Below, piece by piece: positions 1 through 10,866 of a DNA stretch of 64,000 bases (positions are counted from its first letter, which is position 1; each line of letters begins with the position of its first letter). The stretch covers positions 62,001 to 126,000 of the forward strand of contig JAQWNC010000028.1 of assembly GCA_029246505.1 (NCBI GenBank), read 5' to 3'. A model generated the notes under the pieces. It was not told the DNA's origin, ran no database searches, and saw only the letters and a program-made list of their open reading frames with translations. The translations under genes and the position numbers were made by a program. The DNA comes from Arenicellaceae bacterium. Lineage in GTDB: Bacteria > Pseudomonadota > Gammaproteobacteria > Arenicellales > Arenicellaceae.

Positions 1-333
1 GGCCACCGCGATACCCTTTTGAAAACGCATTAACTCACCCAACATTTCCGCCCTTGGAATTACCGTAATGCGCGCATTCATCGCAGCGAGTACCTCAGGG
101 TTCACGGAATCAATCGCAGTTGATACAACCAGGACATCTGCTCCGACAATGTTTGTAGCAGAGTGCCCAATAGTCACCTGTGCTCCAAGCGAACTTAGCC
201 GTTGAATCGCAGCGCTATCTGCGATGTCTGAGCCACTCACTTTATATCCGCTGTTTACCAATACTTCTGCAATACCGCACATACCACTGCCACCAATGCC
301 GACAAAGTGAATATGTCTAACCCAATTACGCAT
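1..333 (-). CDS. murC: UDP-N-acetylmuramate--L-alanine ligase, N-terminal part (runs off window)
   Basis: Cytoplasmic Mur ligase that adds L-alanine to UDP-MurNAc, the first peptide step of peptidoglycan precursor synthesis. Only the first 111 codons are in the window. They read [20 protein letters not shown] and so on, with the dinucleotide-type GIGGSGM loop near residues 12-18 that is characteristic of the MurC N-terminal domain; the family is normally about 460-480 residues, so the ATP-binding and C-terminal domains lie beyond base 1. The ATG at 333-331 sits inside the last codons of murG (8-nt overlap), so the two are translationally coupled. It is the last visible gene of the dcw operon. 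Confidence 0.95.
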   Translation of the reverse strand, partial: MRNWVRHIHFVGIGGSGMCGIAEVLVNSGYKVSGSDIADSAAIQRLSSLGAQVTIGHSATNIVGADVLVVSTAIDSVNPEVLAAMNARITVIPRAEMLGELMRFQKGIAVA

Positions 334-1438
334 CTGCCGCCTCCATGCACACATCAGCGATCACGCTAGTAGAATCTTGCCTATACAGCTTGGCAGCTCG
401 AGAACCCATTTCCTTCATCCGCTCGCGGTCATCCAATAACTCTTTCAACGTACTCGCTAAATCTTCAGCACTGGTAGCGGCTTCTTGACAAATTAACGCC
501 GCGCCAGCACCAGACAAAAAATTTGCGTTAGCGGTTTGATGGTCACCGACAGCGTATGGGAATGGAATTAGTATAGAGGGGAGGCCCGCCGCTGCGATTT
601 CGGTAACCGTCATTGCACCAGATCTGGCAACTATAATATCTGCCCACTCATAGGCTTTACCCATATCCTTAATAAACTCATCCACGCGAGCAGCTATACC
701 TACTTTTTGATAGGCCGCAGTAACATCTGGTTCCTTGTTAGCACCGGTTTGATGCCAAACTTCAAATGTTTGACCTGCCCCTTTATCTCGCTCGCCTCCC
801 AGGTCTGTTTGTGTCAATTGCCTACACCGTATAAGTGCAAGCGCCTCTGACACAAGCTGATTTAATTTCAATGCACCTTGACTACCGCCTGTTATAAGAA
901 TGTGTGGATGCAGTGAAGATGATTCATCAAGGGCAGTATTTGGTGCAAACTTCCTAACTGGATTACCAACCCAACTAAAGTTCTTACTCAAACCCTCCAC
1001 GTTGGGGAAACCACTAAGCACACTATCAGCTAGTCTGGATAACAACTTGTTAGTTAATCCAACCGCTGCATTTTGTTCATGAATAATTAATGGAATACCG
1101 AGCAATTTAGCACTTACCCCACCTGGCCCGGCAACAAAGCCGCCCATGCCAAGCACAGACACCGGTTTGAGTTTTCGAAATACAGATAAGCTCTGTGCAA
1201 TCGCCTTGAAAATTCGCACTGGTGAAACTAACCAGCCTAAAGCACCATTCCCTCGTAACCCACGAATCGATATCCACTCAATTGGGAAGCCTGCTTGCGG
1301 GACTACTCGTGCTTCCATTCCATTGCGCGTCCCTAGCCAAATCACGTCTATGCCACGATCACGCAGCTCGCTGGCCACCGCTAAAGCAGGGAAAATGTGC
1401 CCCCCCGTACCACCGGCCATCACCATTACGAGGCTCAT
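326..1438 (-). CDS. murG: UDP-GlcNAc:lipid I N-acetylglucosaminyltransferase
   Basis: Membrane-associated GT-B glycosyltransferase that converts lipid I to lipid II on the inner face of the inner membrane. The 370-residue product has the N-terminal GGTGGH loop (residues 9-14), the second glycine-rich loop GGSQGA (184-189) and the donor-site stretch with [15 protein letters not shown] near 273-287. It is slightly longer than the usual roughly 355 residues because of a hydrophilic insertion at about 204-222, after the second glycine loop. The start overlaps the ftsW stop by 4 nt (ATGA), and its 3' end overlaps murC. It is placed exactly where murG sits in gammaproteobacterial dcw clusters. Confidence 0.97.
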   Translation of the reverse strand: MSLVMVMAGGTGGHIFPALAVASELRDRGIDVIWLGTRNGMEARVVPQAGFPIEWISIRGLRGNGALGWLVSPVRIFKAIAQSLSVFRKLKPVSVLGMGGFVAGPGGVSAKLLGIPLIIHEQNAAVGLTNKLLSRLADSVLSGFPNVEGLSKNFSWVGNPVRKFAPNTALDESSSLHPHILITGGSQGALKLNQLVSEALALIRCRQLTQTDLGGERDKGAGQTFEVWHQTGANKEPDVTAAYQKVGIAARVDEFIKDMGKAYEWADIIVARSGAMTVTEIAAAGLPSILIPFPYAVGDHQTANANFLSGAGAALICQEAATSAEDLASTLKELLDDRERMKEMGSRAAKLYRQDSTSVIADVCMEAADA

Positions 1439-2670
1439 ACCACGCCCCTTGATAGCCGCCTTTGTCCATCTTTAACGCTAGATACCCTGACCGGCGTCTT
1501 AAGCTTAGTGTTAGTAATTTTTACAGGCAAATCTACATACAAACATTGGCGTTGTACCGCAAGCAATAAACCTATCGCGGCACAGCACATCAACATACTA
1601 CTCCCACCATAACTTATGAACGGAAGGGTTAATCCTTTGGTTGGTAATACACCTAGGTTTACTCCTATATTAATGAGCGCCTGAACGACTAACAGTGCAC
1701 CAACACCCTCAGCCAACCTGGCTGCAAATAGATAACCCGCCTGCGCCGCCAAACGCCCGGTCTGTAACGCAAACCAAAGTAGGGGCCCAAATAGAAACAC
1801 TACAAAACTAATACCCAAAAAGCCTAACTCTTCGCCAATAATTGCCAGAATAAAGTCATTATTCGCGTGCGGTAAGTAATACAACTTTTGAATACTTCCG
1901 CCAAGTCCGACACCGAAGAGTTCGCCTCGACCAACTGCGATTAATGCCTGCACAAGCTGGAAACCGCTATTAAAAGGGTCAGCAAACGGATCAGTAAAAC
2001 TTAATACTCGAGCCATCCTATATGGCGCCATAACCACCATAAGAGTAAAGGCGCAAGCAGTAGCGCTCACACATAACAACATATGCCATATACGCACACC
2101 GCCCAAGAACATCATCACACCAACCGTAATGGTAATCACTACGAAACTACCAAAGTCGGGCTGTGCCAGCAGGAGCAGTCCAATTAGGCTCATAACGATA
2201 CCGATCATAACGATACCGTGGCTGAATGACTCTAATCGGGTTCGCATACGAGTCAGGTAGCCAGCGATATATATCACCACCACCAACTTGGCAAATTCTG
2301 CTGGTTGAAATCGAAACCCCGCCACGCCAATCCACCGCTTACTGCCGTTTACCTCGTGACCAACACCAGGGATCACCAAAAAAGCCAGTACGATTATCGT
2401 AGCTAACAGAATCCACTTGCCAAAACGCTCCCATAGATCAATCGGTATCAGTGCCGTCATGACCATGAAAATTAAGCCCGTACATACATGTAAAAGTTGA
2501 CGAAAAAACAATCCTGTTTCAGGCTGCAAGCTCTTGTCTGAGTTGGCAATCGTGCTCGAATACACCATTAATAAACCAAACATTAACAATACCGCAAGCA
2601 ACCCCAACAACCTCATGTCTACGCCCAAGCGACTGTCGTTGATAAACCTTGTGCTGGAATAATCTGTCAC
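1435..2670 (-). CDS. ftsW: SEDS-family peptidoglycan glycosyltransferase FtsW
   Basis: Polytopic inner-membrane SEDS protein that polymerises lipid II at the division septum together with the transpeptidase FtsI. The 411-residue sequence is almost entirely hydrophobic segments, with the family features KRWIGVAGFRFQPAEFAKL near 110-128, the loop with VGRGELFGVGLGGSIQKLYYLPHANNDF, and the C-terminal TKGLTLPFISYGGSSM. A hydrophilic N-terminal tail of about 18 residues precedes the first membrane segment. Start and stop overlap murD and murG by 4 nt each. RodA is the alternative family member, but the position between murD and murG and the longer termini favour FtsW. Confidence 0.96.
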   Translation of the reverse strand: MTDYSSTRFINDSRLGVDMRLLGLLAVLLMFGLLMVYSSTIANSDKSLQPETGLFFRQLLHVCTGLIFMVMTALIPIDLWERFGKWILLATIIVLAFLVIPGVGHEVNGSKRWIGVAGFRFQPAEFAKLVVVIYIAGYLTRMRTRLESFSHGIVMIGIVMSLIGLLLLAQPDFGSFVVITITVGVMMFLGGVRIWHMLLCVSATACAFTLMVVMAPYRMARVLSFTDPFADPFNSGFQLVQALIAVGRGELFGVGLGGSIQKLYYLPHANNDFILAIIGEELGFLGISFVVFLFGPLLWFALQTGRLAAQAGYLFAARLAEGVGALLVVQALINIGVNLGVLPTKGLTLPFISYGGSSMLMCCAAIGLLLAVQRQCLYVDLPVKITNTKLKTPVRVSSVKDGQRRLSRGVV

Positions 2671-4040
2671 TTCGGTGCTCCAGCATTAATATGCTCAACT
2701 GCACGAATGTATTGATTACCTCTATCTTCATAACTAGAAAACATGTCAAGGCTCGCACAAGCTGGAGACAACATAACCGTATCGCCAATATTCACAGATG
2801 TCTCAGCAAGTACCACCGCTTCTTCCAAGCTAGCCAACACAACCGTGTCCACCGCTACAATATGTTGGGCAATTAATTCCGAATCAGCACCAAACAGGAT
2901 AACTAGCTTTACGCTTGAAAGAGAAAGAACATAATTTAACCGCTCAAAATCCCCCCCCTTTCCTTGACCGCCAGCCAGTAAAACGGTAGGGCTTGAAAGA
3001 CCATCAAGAGCTGCAGCTGTTGCTGCGACATTGGTGGCCTTTGAATCATTTATCCACGTCACTCCCGCCCACTCACCGACTACTTGCATTCGGTGACGCA
3101 ACCCGGAAAACATGCGCGCGACATTGGCAATCACACCGTCATCAACACCTGCTTGATGGGCCATTGCCCAGCAAGCCATAAGATTTAGAATATTGTGCTG
3201 ACCACGAATCGCGATTTCGGAAACAGCTAATAGCCTTGTTTTACCTCGGCAAACAAACTGCGATTCACTACCCAGTAAACCGTAATCCCTTTCACCCTTA
3301 GGAAAGTTCAAGCCAAACGAAATATCATCACTGACAGGGTTTAGGTAACCATCCAAACACGGATCATCCCGCCAATAAACACAGCGTTCAGCACCGGCAT
3401 ATACTTGCGACTTTGCGTCCTGATAATCGGCAAATGTAGCGTAACGATCCATATGGTCGGGCGTCACATTCAACACCACCGCAGCTGTCGCTGGCAGTCC
3501 GTCAATCAGCTCCAGCTGAAAGCTGGATAACTCCAACACTGCACAAGAATAGGTCTCACCGTCCAGTAGTGCATCCAATACCGGGGTACCAATATTTCCA
3601 CCTACAAATACATTCTTACCAGCGGCCCGCATAATGTCACCAAGCAGTGTGGTTGCTGTGGTTTTCCCGTTAGAGCCAGTCACTAAAAAATTAGGCCAAC
3701 TTGCTTCCTCACCGTATAACTGGACATCGCCGGTTATTTTCACTCCGTTAGCTTCAGCGTCAGCGATCGAAGGGTGGTTTCGCGACAGACCGGGGCTTAC
3801 GACCAGCATATCGGCACTTCCTACGGATAATTTATTTGAACCTGTTATGCATGACACCTCCGGGTACATACTAGTTAGCCTATCGATAGCCGGTGGCGTT
3901 GCTCTAGTATCAACTACCGATACAGATGCTCCGCGAGCACGTAAATATCGAACCGCACTCATACCCGTCAAGCCAAGACCAACCACCAAAGCGTGGGTAT
4001 CACTGAATCTTGTTGAATTAATGGTATTCAAGGTATTCAA
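2667..4040 (-). CDS. murD: UDP-N-acetylmuramoyl-L-alanine--D-glutamate ligase
   Basis: Cytoplasmic ATP-dependent ligase that adds D-glutamate to UDP-MurNAc-L-Ala. The 457-residue protein shows the N-terminal nucleotide-binding fold ([10 protein letters not shown] near 19-28), the Mur-ligase P-loop TGSNGKTT (121-128), the [12 protein letters not shown] segment and the C-terminal WINDSKATN and [12 protein letters not shown] blocks. Length matches the family. It overlaps mraY upstream and ftsW downstream by 4 nt each, consistent with one polycistronic message. Confidence 0.97.
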   Translation of the reverse strand: MNTLNTINSTRFSDTHALVVGLGLTGMSAVRYLRARGASVSVVDTRATPPAIDRLTSMYPEVSCITGSNKLSVGSADMLVVSPGLSRNHPSIADAEANGVKITGDVQLYGEEASWPNFLVTGSNGKTTATTLLGDIMRAAGKNVFVGGNIGTPVLDALLDGETYSCAVLELSSFQLELIDGLPATAAVVLNVTPDHMDRYATFADYQDAKSQVYAGAERCVYWRDDPCLDGYLNPVSDDISFGLNFPKGERDYGLLGSESQFVCRGKTRLLAVSEIAIRGQHNILNLMACWAMAHQAGVDDGVIANVARMFSGLRHRMQVVGEWAGVTWINDSKATNVAATAAALDGLSSPTVLLAGGQGKGGDFERLNYVLSLSSVKLVILFGADSELIAQHIVAVDTVVLASLEEAVVLAETSVNIGDTVMLSPACASLDMFSSYEDRGNQYIRAVEHINAGAPK

Positions 4041-5119
4041 CGCACCTTAAGTGTCGCTAAACCCACTAATACAAGAACCAAACTAATAATCCAGAAGCGC
4101 ACACAAACTCTTGGTTCAGGCCAACCCTTTAGCTCAAAATGGTGATGCAATGGCGCCATCCTAAAAAGGCGACGCCCGATCAACTTGAATGACATAACTT
4201 GCAGAATGACCGAGGCTGTCTCGATTACAAAAATCCCACCCATAATTAGCAAAACTATTTCCTGACGCACGATTACCGCGACAATTCCCAAGGCAGCGCC
4301 CAGAGCTAACGAGCCAATATCACCCATAAATAGTTGAGCGGGGTATGTGTTGAACCACAAAAACCCTAGACCTGCGCCAACTATTGCAGAGCAAAAAATA
4401 AGAACTTCGCCTACACCTGGAATACTCGGTATCGACAAGTATTCAGAAAACTCCGCGTGTCCCGTTAAATAGGCAAACATGCCCAAAGCTCCTGAAACTA
4501 ATACTGTCGGTAATATGGCAAGCCCGTCTAATCCGTCAGTTAGATTTACCGCGTTACTAAACCCGACCAACATAAAAACAGTTAAAAGCACATAACCAAA
4601 CCCTAATGGAATAACAATGTCTTTGAATACTGGAATAATCAGGGCAGTCTCAATCGGTTCTACCGCGGTAAAGTACAAAAACAGCGCACATATGCTACCC
4701 ACTAGACACTGACCGGTTAACTTAGCGCTGGCTCCCATGCCGCGAGGATTCTTATCCACCAATTTTCGGTAATCATCAAGCCAGCCAATAGCGCCGAAAC
4801 TTATACATGCAAAAAGAGATACCCATACAAAGCGGTTACCGAGATCACCCCACAGCAGAGTAGACAAAAGTATCGATATTAAAATCAATACCCCACCCAT
4901 AGTGGGGGTTCCTACTTTATCGAAATGCGTCGGCGGCCCATCCTGCCTAACCGTTTGCCCAATCTGATGATGGCTCAGCTTACGGATCGTATATGGACCA
5001 ATCGCAATACAAACTAATAGCGAGGTAAGTACTGCACAGATCGCCCGAAATGTAAGATACCGAAAGACATTAAAGGCGCTGTAGTCGATTGAAAGCCAAC
5101 TAAAAAAATCATATAGCAT
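4037..5119 (-). CDS. mraY: Phospho-N-acetylmuramoyl-pentapeptide transferase
   Basis: Inner-membrane enzyme that transfers phospho-MurNAc-pentapeptide to undecaprenyl phosphate to give lipid I. The 360-residue product has about ten membrane segments, the catalytic Asp pair in GWLDDYRK (D115-D116), the NLTDGLDGL motif in the middle, and the MAPLHHHFE signature on the last cytoplasmic loop. TPTMGG at about 71-76 is also diagnostic. Its ATG overlaps the murF stop by one base (TAATG), and murD follows with a 4-nt overlap. Confidence 0.98.
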   Translation of the reverse strand: MLYDFFSWLSIDYSAFNVFRYLTFRAICAVLTSLLVCIAIGPYTIRKLSHHQIGQTVRQDGPPTHFDKVGTPTMGGVLILISILLSTLLWGDLGNRFVWVSLFACISFGAIGWLDDYRKLVDKNPRGMGASAKLTGQCLVGSICALFLYFTAVEPIETALIIPVFKDIVIPLGFGYVLLTVFMLVGFSNAVNLTDGLDGLAILPTVLVSGALGMFAYLTGHAEFSEYLSIPSIPGVGEVLIFCSAIVGAGLGFLWFNTYPAQLFMGDIGSLALGAALGIVAVIVRQEIVLLIMGGIFVIETASVILQVMSFKLIGRRLFRMAPLHHHFELKGWPEPRVCVRFWIISLVLVLVGLATLKVR

Positions 5120-6471
5120 TAGTGCACCTTGGCAGATTTAACCGTCAGACCTTTAACTATCTCTTCCATCCCAGCCGATCGAGAGCCCTTTATCAGCACG
5201 ACATCACCAGGTTTTAACTCTCGGCGCAAACACTTCAACATAAGCTGCTTACTACCAAAATGCTCGGCTCGTTCTCCCACAACAGCTACCATTGATTCCA
5301 TCAATTTTCCTACCGCATACACCGCAGATATGGGTCGATTTTCTATATAACGGCCAAGGGCTGCATGCTCCTCCAATTCACCTGCACCTAACTCAGCCAT
5401 ATCTCCAAGCACAACTACTCTCCGAGTAGCTTGTTGGGCAACGAGCATATCAACTGCCGCAGTCATAGATAATGGATTAGCGTTATACGAATCATCAATC
5501 ACTGTTAAGCCATTTACCTGCAACATATTTGACCGGCCCGAAATTGGTTTAAACGACTCCAGACCGTCAACAATATGTTCAAACGAAACATCTAAGGCGC
5601 GAGCCGCGGCAACGGCTGCGGCTGCGTTTAGAGCATTATGTGAACCCGACAAAGGCAGTGCGATACTTAGCTCACGATTCTCTAGCGCAATCAAAACCTT
5701 TTGCCCGAGCAAAGCTTCTTCCGCAAGCTTCACAAAAACATCTGATTCCGCAGAAAATCCAAACGAAACCTGCCTAGTTGAACCGACTACCTCTTTCCAA
5801 TAATCAGCGAATGGGTCATCAGTATTAATTACTGCAACACCATCGGCCTGAAGACCTTCAAATATTTCGGCCTTAGCCTTCGCCACTTCATCAATGGAGC
5901 CAAGACCATCTAAATGAGCAGACCCTGCATTTGTGATTATTGCGACACTAGGACGAGTAATTTTCGAAAGTCGAGATATTTCACCGCGATTACTCATACC
6001 CATTTCAATAACCGCATAATCATCACCAGCACCAAGGCGGGTGAGCGTAAGCGGTACCCCAATATGGTTATTTAGGTTCCCTTTGGTTACTACTCCTTGG
6101 CCTGTTAAAGACAAAATCGCCGCGAGCATTTCCTTAACGGTAGTTTTACCAGCACTGCCAGTTACACCTATCGTAGGTATTGAATATTTTTCACGCCAAG
6201 CCCTAGCTAGTTCGAGCAAAGCTTCAGATGTATTACTAACCCGCACGGCCGGAAGTGATCCGCTATAAGGTCGGTGCACCATTACGGCTGCCGCATCCTC
6301 CTTGATCGCAGCCTCAATATAATCATGCCCGTCAAAATTTGGCCCCTTTAGAGCCACAAACAGTTTTGCAGCACAATTCTTCCGTGTATCGGTAGTAACG
6401 CCTTCAAGGTGTGCATGACCAAAAACTTCCAAAGCATTGGTCGCTGTGCCAATTTCTGCCAAAGACATCAT
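5119..6471 (-). CDS. murF: UDP-MurNAc-tripeptide--D-alanyl-D-alanine ligase
   Basis: Last cytoplasmic Mur ligase; adds D-Ala-D-Ala to UDP-MurNAc-tripeptide. The 450-residue protein contains the P-loop TGSAGKTT (104-111), the [12 protein letters not shown] block after it, and the C-terminal [13 protein letters not shown] and VLGDMAELG motifs that are specific for MurF. Two tandem ATG codons exist at the start (6471 and 6468); the first overlaps the murE stop. Lies between murE and mraY in the usual dcw order. Confidence 0.97.
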   Translation of the reverse strand: MMSLAEIGTATNALEVFGHAHLEGVTTDTRKNCAAKLFVALKGPNFDGHDYIEAAIKEDAAAVMVHRPYSGSLPAVRVSNTSEALLELARAWREKYSIPTIGVTGSAGKTTVKEMLAAILSLTGQGVVTKGNLNNHIGVPLTLTRLGAGDDYAVIEMGMSNRGEISRLSKITRPSVAIITNAGSAHLDGLGSIDEVAKAKAEIFEGLQADGVAVINTDDPFADYWKEVVGSTRQVSFGFSAESDVFVKLAEEALLGQKVLIALENRELSIALPLSGSHNALNAAAAVAAARALDVSFEHIVDGLESFKPISGRSNMLQVNGLTVIDDSYNANPLSMTAAVDMLVAQQATRRVVVLGDMAELGAGELEEHAALGRYIENRPISAVYAVGKLMESMVAVVGERAEHFGSKQLMLKCLRRELKPGDVVLIKGSRSAGMEEIVKGLTVKSAKVH

Positions 6472-7907
6472 GCCGCCTCCAACAGTTCGCGAACAAATTG
6501 ACGATCACTAAATTCAAGTTGAGAGTCAGCTAGTAGCTGCTGGGTCTCGTGACCTTTTCCAGCTACCAACACCCAATCTTTTGCCGATGCCTGATTAATC
6601 GCAAAGGCAATCGCATCAGCTCTATCAAAACGCACTTCTGGAACCAATTCCATCCCAGAACAAATATCTCGCACTATCGATTCCTGCGATTCAGTTCGTG
6701 GATTATCGTTAGTAAGCAGGACCACATCAGCTAGTCTTTCAGCGATAGCTCCCATCATTGCTCGCTTCTCAACATCACGATCTCCGCCGCAGCCAAATAC
6801 ACACCAAAGCAAACCCTTGCAATGATTGCGCAAGGATTTCAATGCTTGCTCCAAAGCGTCAGGTGTATGGGCGTAATCAATCACCACACTCGGTGTGCCA
6901 GGGCTCTTGAACAACTCCATTCGACCAGGTACCGCAGCAAGATTTGTAATTGCATCGACTATCTTAACTTCAGTAAATCCGAGTTCAGTTAGCGCGGAAT
7001 ATACCGCAAGAATATTTGGTACGTTGATTGCACCTACCAGAGCTGTTACCACGTTTAGATTTTTACCCTTGTCAGCGATAGTAAACGACAGCCCCCCCAA
7101 ATCCTGTTTCAGATTAATAGCAGAAATATCGGCAACTTCACCATAAGTACGTTTATTGCCAATGGACACCTCAGCTGCAAGCTGCCTACCAAAGCTATCG
7201 TCCACATTCAGCACTGACCAAATTGGCTCTAGATCTAAAAATAAACGTGATTTGGCTTTCGCGTAACGATCAATCGTTTGATGATAATCAAGGTGATCGT
7301 GCGTCAAATTAGTAAGTATCGCGCCTTCAAACCTTGTACCTGTCACACGACCTTGGTCCAAAGCATGTGAAGAAACCTCGATGCAAACAAACTCCACATC
7401 ACTGTCACGCCAATCAGCCAGTTGCTTTTGCAGGCTGATCGGGTCAGGAGTAGTGTGTCCAATTGGTCGAATAGTATCTCCCCGCACAGCGCCCAATGTA
7501 CCTAGATACGCCGCAGAACACTTGAGTCTTGTAAGTGCCTGAGTTAATAACATTGCGACAGTCGTTTTTCCATTCGTGCCCGTTACACCAATAACTTTTA
7601 GAGCCTTTGAGGGCTCACCATAAAAACGACTCGCTATCTCACCGATATGTTTGGATAGATCGGTTACTGGATAGCAAGGAACATTAGTTTCGGTTAACAA
7701 ATACTCAAACGGATCATAGACAACCGCAATAGCACCAGCCTTAATCGCGGCAGATATATAGTCCCGACCATCAACCTGATTACCCGGTACCGCCAAAAAT
7801 AACATTCCCTCACGGACATTTCGGCTATCCAGTGCCAAGCCTAGCACTTCACCATCAACCTTTTGGTTCACGATATCTTGCAAAAGATTAGCTAAACTAA
7901 AACTCAT
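6468..7907 (-). CDS. murE: UDP-MurNAc-L-Ala-D-Glu--meso-diaminopimelate ligase
   Basis: Cytoplasmic ligase that adds the third peptide residue. The 479-residue product has the P-loop GTNGKTT (110-116), the TNLTHDHLDYH segment (199-209) and, decisively, the DNPR sequence at 401-404, which marks meso-diaminopimelate rather than lysine specificity. The cell wall is therefore of the A1-gamma Gram-negative type. The start overlaps the last 11 nt of ftsI, so translation is probably coupled. Confidence 0.97.
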   Translation of the reverse strand: MSFSLANLLQDIVNQKVDGEVLGLALDSRNVREGMLFLAVPGNQVDGRDYISAAIKAGAIAVVYDPFEYLLTETNVPCYPVTDLSKHIGEIASRFYGEPSKALKVIGVTGTNGKTTVAMLLTQALTRLKCSAAYLGTLGAVRGDTIRPIGHTTPDPISLQKQLADWRDSDVEFVCIEVSSHALDQGRVTGTRFEGAILTNLTHDHLDYHQTIDRYAKAKSRLFLDLEPIWSVLNVDDSFGRQLAAEVSIGNKRTYGEVADISAINLKQDLGGLSFTIADKGKNLNVVTALVGAINVPNILAVYSALTELGFTEVKIVDAITNLAAVPGRMELFKSPGTPSVVIDYAHTPDALEQALKSLRNHCKGLLWCVFGCGGDRDVEKRAMMGAIAERLADVVLLTNDNPRTESQESIVRDICSGMELVPEVRFDRADAIAFAINQASAKDWVLVAGKGHETQQLLADSQLEFSDRQFVRELLEAA

Positions 7908-9639
7908 GCAAACCTAACTCTTCTGGCAAATTGGCTTCATCCGTAACTACCCACAATTGCTCTGCGACAGCTGGTCTAATATTACGTAGACGTAAAGCAC
8001 CTTTCATTACTGCCGAAAAAACTGGTGCGGCAACTGCGCCACCGAAATAATCTTCGCCTTTGGGATCATGCACTACAACCACCATAACAATATCGGGATC
8101 ATCCGCTGGTGCAAATCCGGCAAAAATCGAGATATAGCTGTCCTTTGCGTAACTCCCGTCGACCAATCGCTCTACAGTGCCCGTCTTGCCAGCAACACGA
8201 TAACTATCCACCCTCGCCAAAGATGCTGTACCGATATCACTAGTAACGCTTTCCAGCATTGGCACCATCTGATCGATAACGCTAGACTTGAACACCGGAA
8301 CTCCGATTGCCTTAGTTCTAGGCAATATGGTTGGACTAAGCATTAATCCACGATTTGCGAATGCGGTATACGCTTGAGCCAATTGCAGTGTAGTTACAGT
8401 AAATCCATGCCCGTAAGATAAGGTTGCATGCTCCACATCCCTCCATACTTTCCGATTGGTAGGGATATTCCCGCCTTGCTCTCCGGGTAGCCTGACACCT
8501 GTTATGGCCCCAAAACCTAATCTTGTTAAGGGCTCAAGCAAAGATCCAAGTTCAGATAAAAATGCTATCTGTACCGCCCCCACATTACTGGATTTTACAA
8601 TCACCCCTTCTGCTTTAAGCAAACCGTAATCGCCAGTATCGCTTATTGACTTTCTGCCCACGAACATCTGTGAAGTGTCAAACTCAGTGTCGACATCGAT
8701 CAATCCTTGCTGTAATGCCATAGCAATTGTTACGGGCTTAGCCGTAGAACCGGGCTCAAAGGCATCCGTTATTGCCCGGTTTCTTACCCGATAATTCACC
8801 CGCTCTGCGCCATCGTTGGGATTAAAGTCAGGTGCATTTACCATGGCTAGAATCTCTCCCGTCTGGGCATCAAGGGCGACTAGGCTTGCACTTTGAGCCT
8901 TATGGTATTTAAACGCTGCCAGCAAACTGCGGTGCGCGAGATATTGAATTCGCATATCTAGACTGATGCGCAGTTCCTTCCCTGCCCGAGGTGGGCTCAA
9001 CTGTTCAACATAATCTATAATATGGCCAACTCGATCCTGCATCACCCTAGTTCGCCCAGGGGCGCCTGTGAGCTGTTGATCAAATGTAAGTTCAAGCCCT
9101 TCCTGACCTTTATCATCTATGTTAGTAAAACCTACTACCTGAGCCGCAACTGCCGCGGTTGGGTAATACCTTCTATATTCGCGCTCCAAGTGGATACCTG
9201 GTACCTTAAGATCTTCCACTACGCGCGCCTCTCTTGGAGACAAATGACGCTTCAAGTACAAGAATTGTCGCCCAGTTGCATCCTGCAATTTTTTACTTAG
9301 TTCCTCGACCTCCATTCCTATTGCTCTCGTCAAATGCCCCCAAGCATGACCTTCATCTAATAAAGTCTGAGGATGAGCCCAAACAGAATCGACCGGAGTA
9401 CTAATCGCAAGCGGCGTGCCATTTCTATCAACAATCATCGCTCGAGGGACCGCTTGCTCGCGTATGCGAATATGTCGAGCCTCACCTTCAGAGACCAAAT
9501 ACTCTGGCTCAATGATTTGTAAATAAGCAGCCCTGACCAACATTGCAGCAAACATTCCCGTAAAAAGCACCAGCACTATCAGGTAACGAGCCCTTGAGGG
9601 TTTTGGTTGTTGTAATAACTTTTTAGTGACTTTAGCCAT
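7897..9639 (-). CDS. ftsI: Septal peptidoglycan transpeptidase FtsI (PBP3)
   Basis: Class B penicillin-binding protein that cross-links septal peptidoglycan in the periplasm as the partner of FtsW. Of 580 residues, a single membrane anchor lies at about 19-40, the PBP dimerisation domain at about 60-210, and the transpeptidase domain carries all three active-site motifs: STAK (S298-K301), SSN (350-352) and KTG (485-487). Length is normal for FtsI. It is separated from ftsL by 4 nt and overlaps murE at its 3' end. Confidence 0.97.
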   Translation of the reverse strand: MAKVTKKLLQQPKPSRARYLIVLVLFTGMFAAMLVRAAYLQIIEPEYLVSEGEARHIRIREQAVPRAMIVDRNGTPLAISTPVDSVWAHPQTLLDEGHAWGHLTRAIGMEVEELSKKLQDATGRQFLYLKRHLSPREARVVEDLKVPGIHLEREYRRYYPTAAVAAQVVGFTNIDDKGQEGLELTFDQQLTGAPGRTRVMQDRVGHIIDYVEQLSPPRAGKELRISLDMRIQYLAHRSLLAAFKYHKAQSASLVALDAQTGEILAMVNAPDFNPNDGAERVNYRVRNRAITDAFEPGSTAKPVTIAMALQQGLIDVDTEFDTSQMFVGRKSISDTGDYGLLKAEGVIVKSSNVGAVQIAFLSELGSLLEPLTRLGFGAITGVRLPGEQGGNIPTNRKVWRDVEHATLSYGHGFTVTTLQLAQAYTAFANRGLMLSPTILPRTKAIGVPVFKSSVIDQMVPMLESVTSDIGTASLARVDSYRVAGKTGTVERLVDGSYAKDSYISIFAGFAPADDPDIVMVVVVHDPKGEDYFGGAVAAPVFSAVMKGALRLRNIRPAVAEQLWVVTDEANLPEELGLHEF

Positions 9640-9643
9640 CAGT

Positions 9644-9904
9644 TTAATCGCCTTTTATATAAAAGACCTTTTCCGGCTCACGCATACTCAATCTTTGACG
9701 TGATTCGGATTCAATATTCCTAGGAGATGTCCACAAACTCTCCTCGATCAATAATCGACCCCACTCAACATTCAGCCGGTCTCGTTCTGCAGCCTCGGCC
9801 ACTACAGCCAGATACCCCAAGCGATGTTCATGGCGCATGTAAACCAAAGCCCCACCAGTGAAAAATGAGAAAGACACTAGTAACGGCAGAAACAGCCTAG
9901 ACAT
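9644..9904 (-). CDS. ftsL: Cell division protein FtsL
   Basis: Small bitopic divisome protein that joins FtsB and FtsQ to activate FtsWI. From the ATG at 9904 the product has 86 residues: one membrane segment within the first 25 residues, then a periplasmic segment of coiled-coil character containing VVAEAAERDRLNVEWGRLL. A start 7 codons upstream (9925) is possible, but the chosen ATG overlaps the rsmH stop by 8 nt in the usual way. Sequence is poorly conserved in this family, so the call rests on size, topology and location between rsmH and ftsI. Confidence 0.9.
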   Translation of the reverse strand: MSRLFLPLLVSFSFFTGGALVYMRHEHRLGYLAVVAEAAERDRLNVEWGRLLIEESLWTSPRNIESESRQRLSMREPEKVFYIKGD

Positions 9905-10862
9905 AGACCACCTCAGTACGCTCAACCACTCGCATTACCGCGCTACGTGCACGGGGGTTGAATCGCAGCTCTCTTGCTCCAGCTCTAATAGGTTTACCTA
10001 CCAGCTTTAGGGTTGCACCAAACTGACCCGCCTGTAGTGGAATATTTTTAGGCGCCCGTGACCCGCGAGCGTGATCCCGCATAAAACGCTTAACAATACG
10101 ATCCTCTAAAGAGTGAAAACTAATTACCACCAAACGCCCAGCCACTTTTAGGGCTTTCAAGATCTTTGGCAACACGTCCTGTAATTGCTGCAACTCATCG
10201 TTCAAAAATATCCTTATTGCCTGAAAGCTTCGAGTTGCCGGATGTTTGTGCTTGTCCGGCCGCACAACTGCGGCCTTAATAATGTCAGCCAATTGCTTGG
10301 TTGTTTCAATCGGTTTTTCGACGCGATATTCCACAATTGCTCTGGCGATTCGTCGAGACTGACGCTCTTCACCGTATCGCCATAGAACATCTGCGATTTC
10401 CTCCACCTCGGCAAAAGCAATCCACTTCGCTGCGGTCTGTCCGCTCGAATTATCCATCCGCATATCCAACGGTCCGTCGGTGCGAAAACTAAAACCACGC
10501 CCAGCTTGATCCAATTGCGGAGATGAAACGCCGAGATCGAGCAAGATACCATCTACAGAGCCGTCAGCCAGCCCATGTAAACGCATAATTTTATCTATGT
10601 CCGAAAATGCAGAATGAACCAAAGTCACCCGCTGATCCTTTCCAATGTGGTCCTCAGCGTGCGCTATCGCTTGCGGGTCACGATCCAGACAAAGTAACCG
10701 TCCAGCGCTACCTAACGAAGATAGGATTAACTGGGAATGACCAGCGCGACCAAGCGTACAATCTATAAACAAGCCTCCTTGGTAAACATGCAAAGCTGCA
10801 ACCGCCTCTGAGGCCAGGACTGGCAAATGCAAAGTTCCTGAGTTTAGAAGAGATTTTTCCAT
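9897..10862 (-). CDS. rsmH: 16S rRNA (cytosine-1402-N4)-methyltransferase
   Basis: SAM-dependent enzyme (formerly MraW) that methylates N4 of C1402 in the decoding centre of 16S rRNA. The 321-residue protein has the SAM-binding motif DCTLGRAGHS near 34-43 (usually GRGGHS, here with Ala), LLDLGVSSPQLDQAGRGFSF around 107-126, and the C-terminal VISFHSLEDRIVKRFM. Second gene of the mra operon, 4 nt after mraZ and overlapping ftsL. Confidence 0.97.
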   Translation of the reverse strand: MEKSLLNSGTLHLPVLASEAVAALHVYQGGLFIDCTLGRAGHSQLILSSLGSAGRLLCLDRDPQAIAHAEDHIGKDQRVTLVHSAFSDIDKIMRLHGLADGSVDGILLDLGVSSPQLDQAGRGFSFRTDGPLDMRMDNSSGQTAAKWIAFAEVEEIADVLWRYGEERQSRRIARAIVEYRVEKPIETTKQLADIIKAAVVRPDKHKHPATRSFQAIRIFLNDELQQLQDVLPKILKALKVAGRLVVISFHSLEDRIVKRFMRDHARGSRAPKNIPLQAGQFGATLKLVGKPIRAGARELRFNPRARSAVMRVVERTEVVYV

Positions 10863-10866
10863 CGGA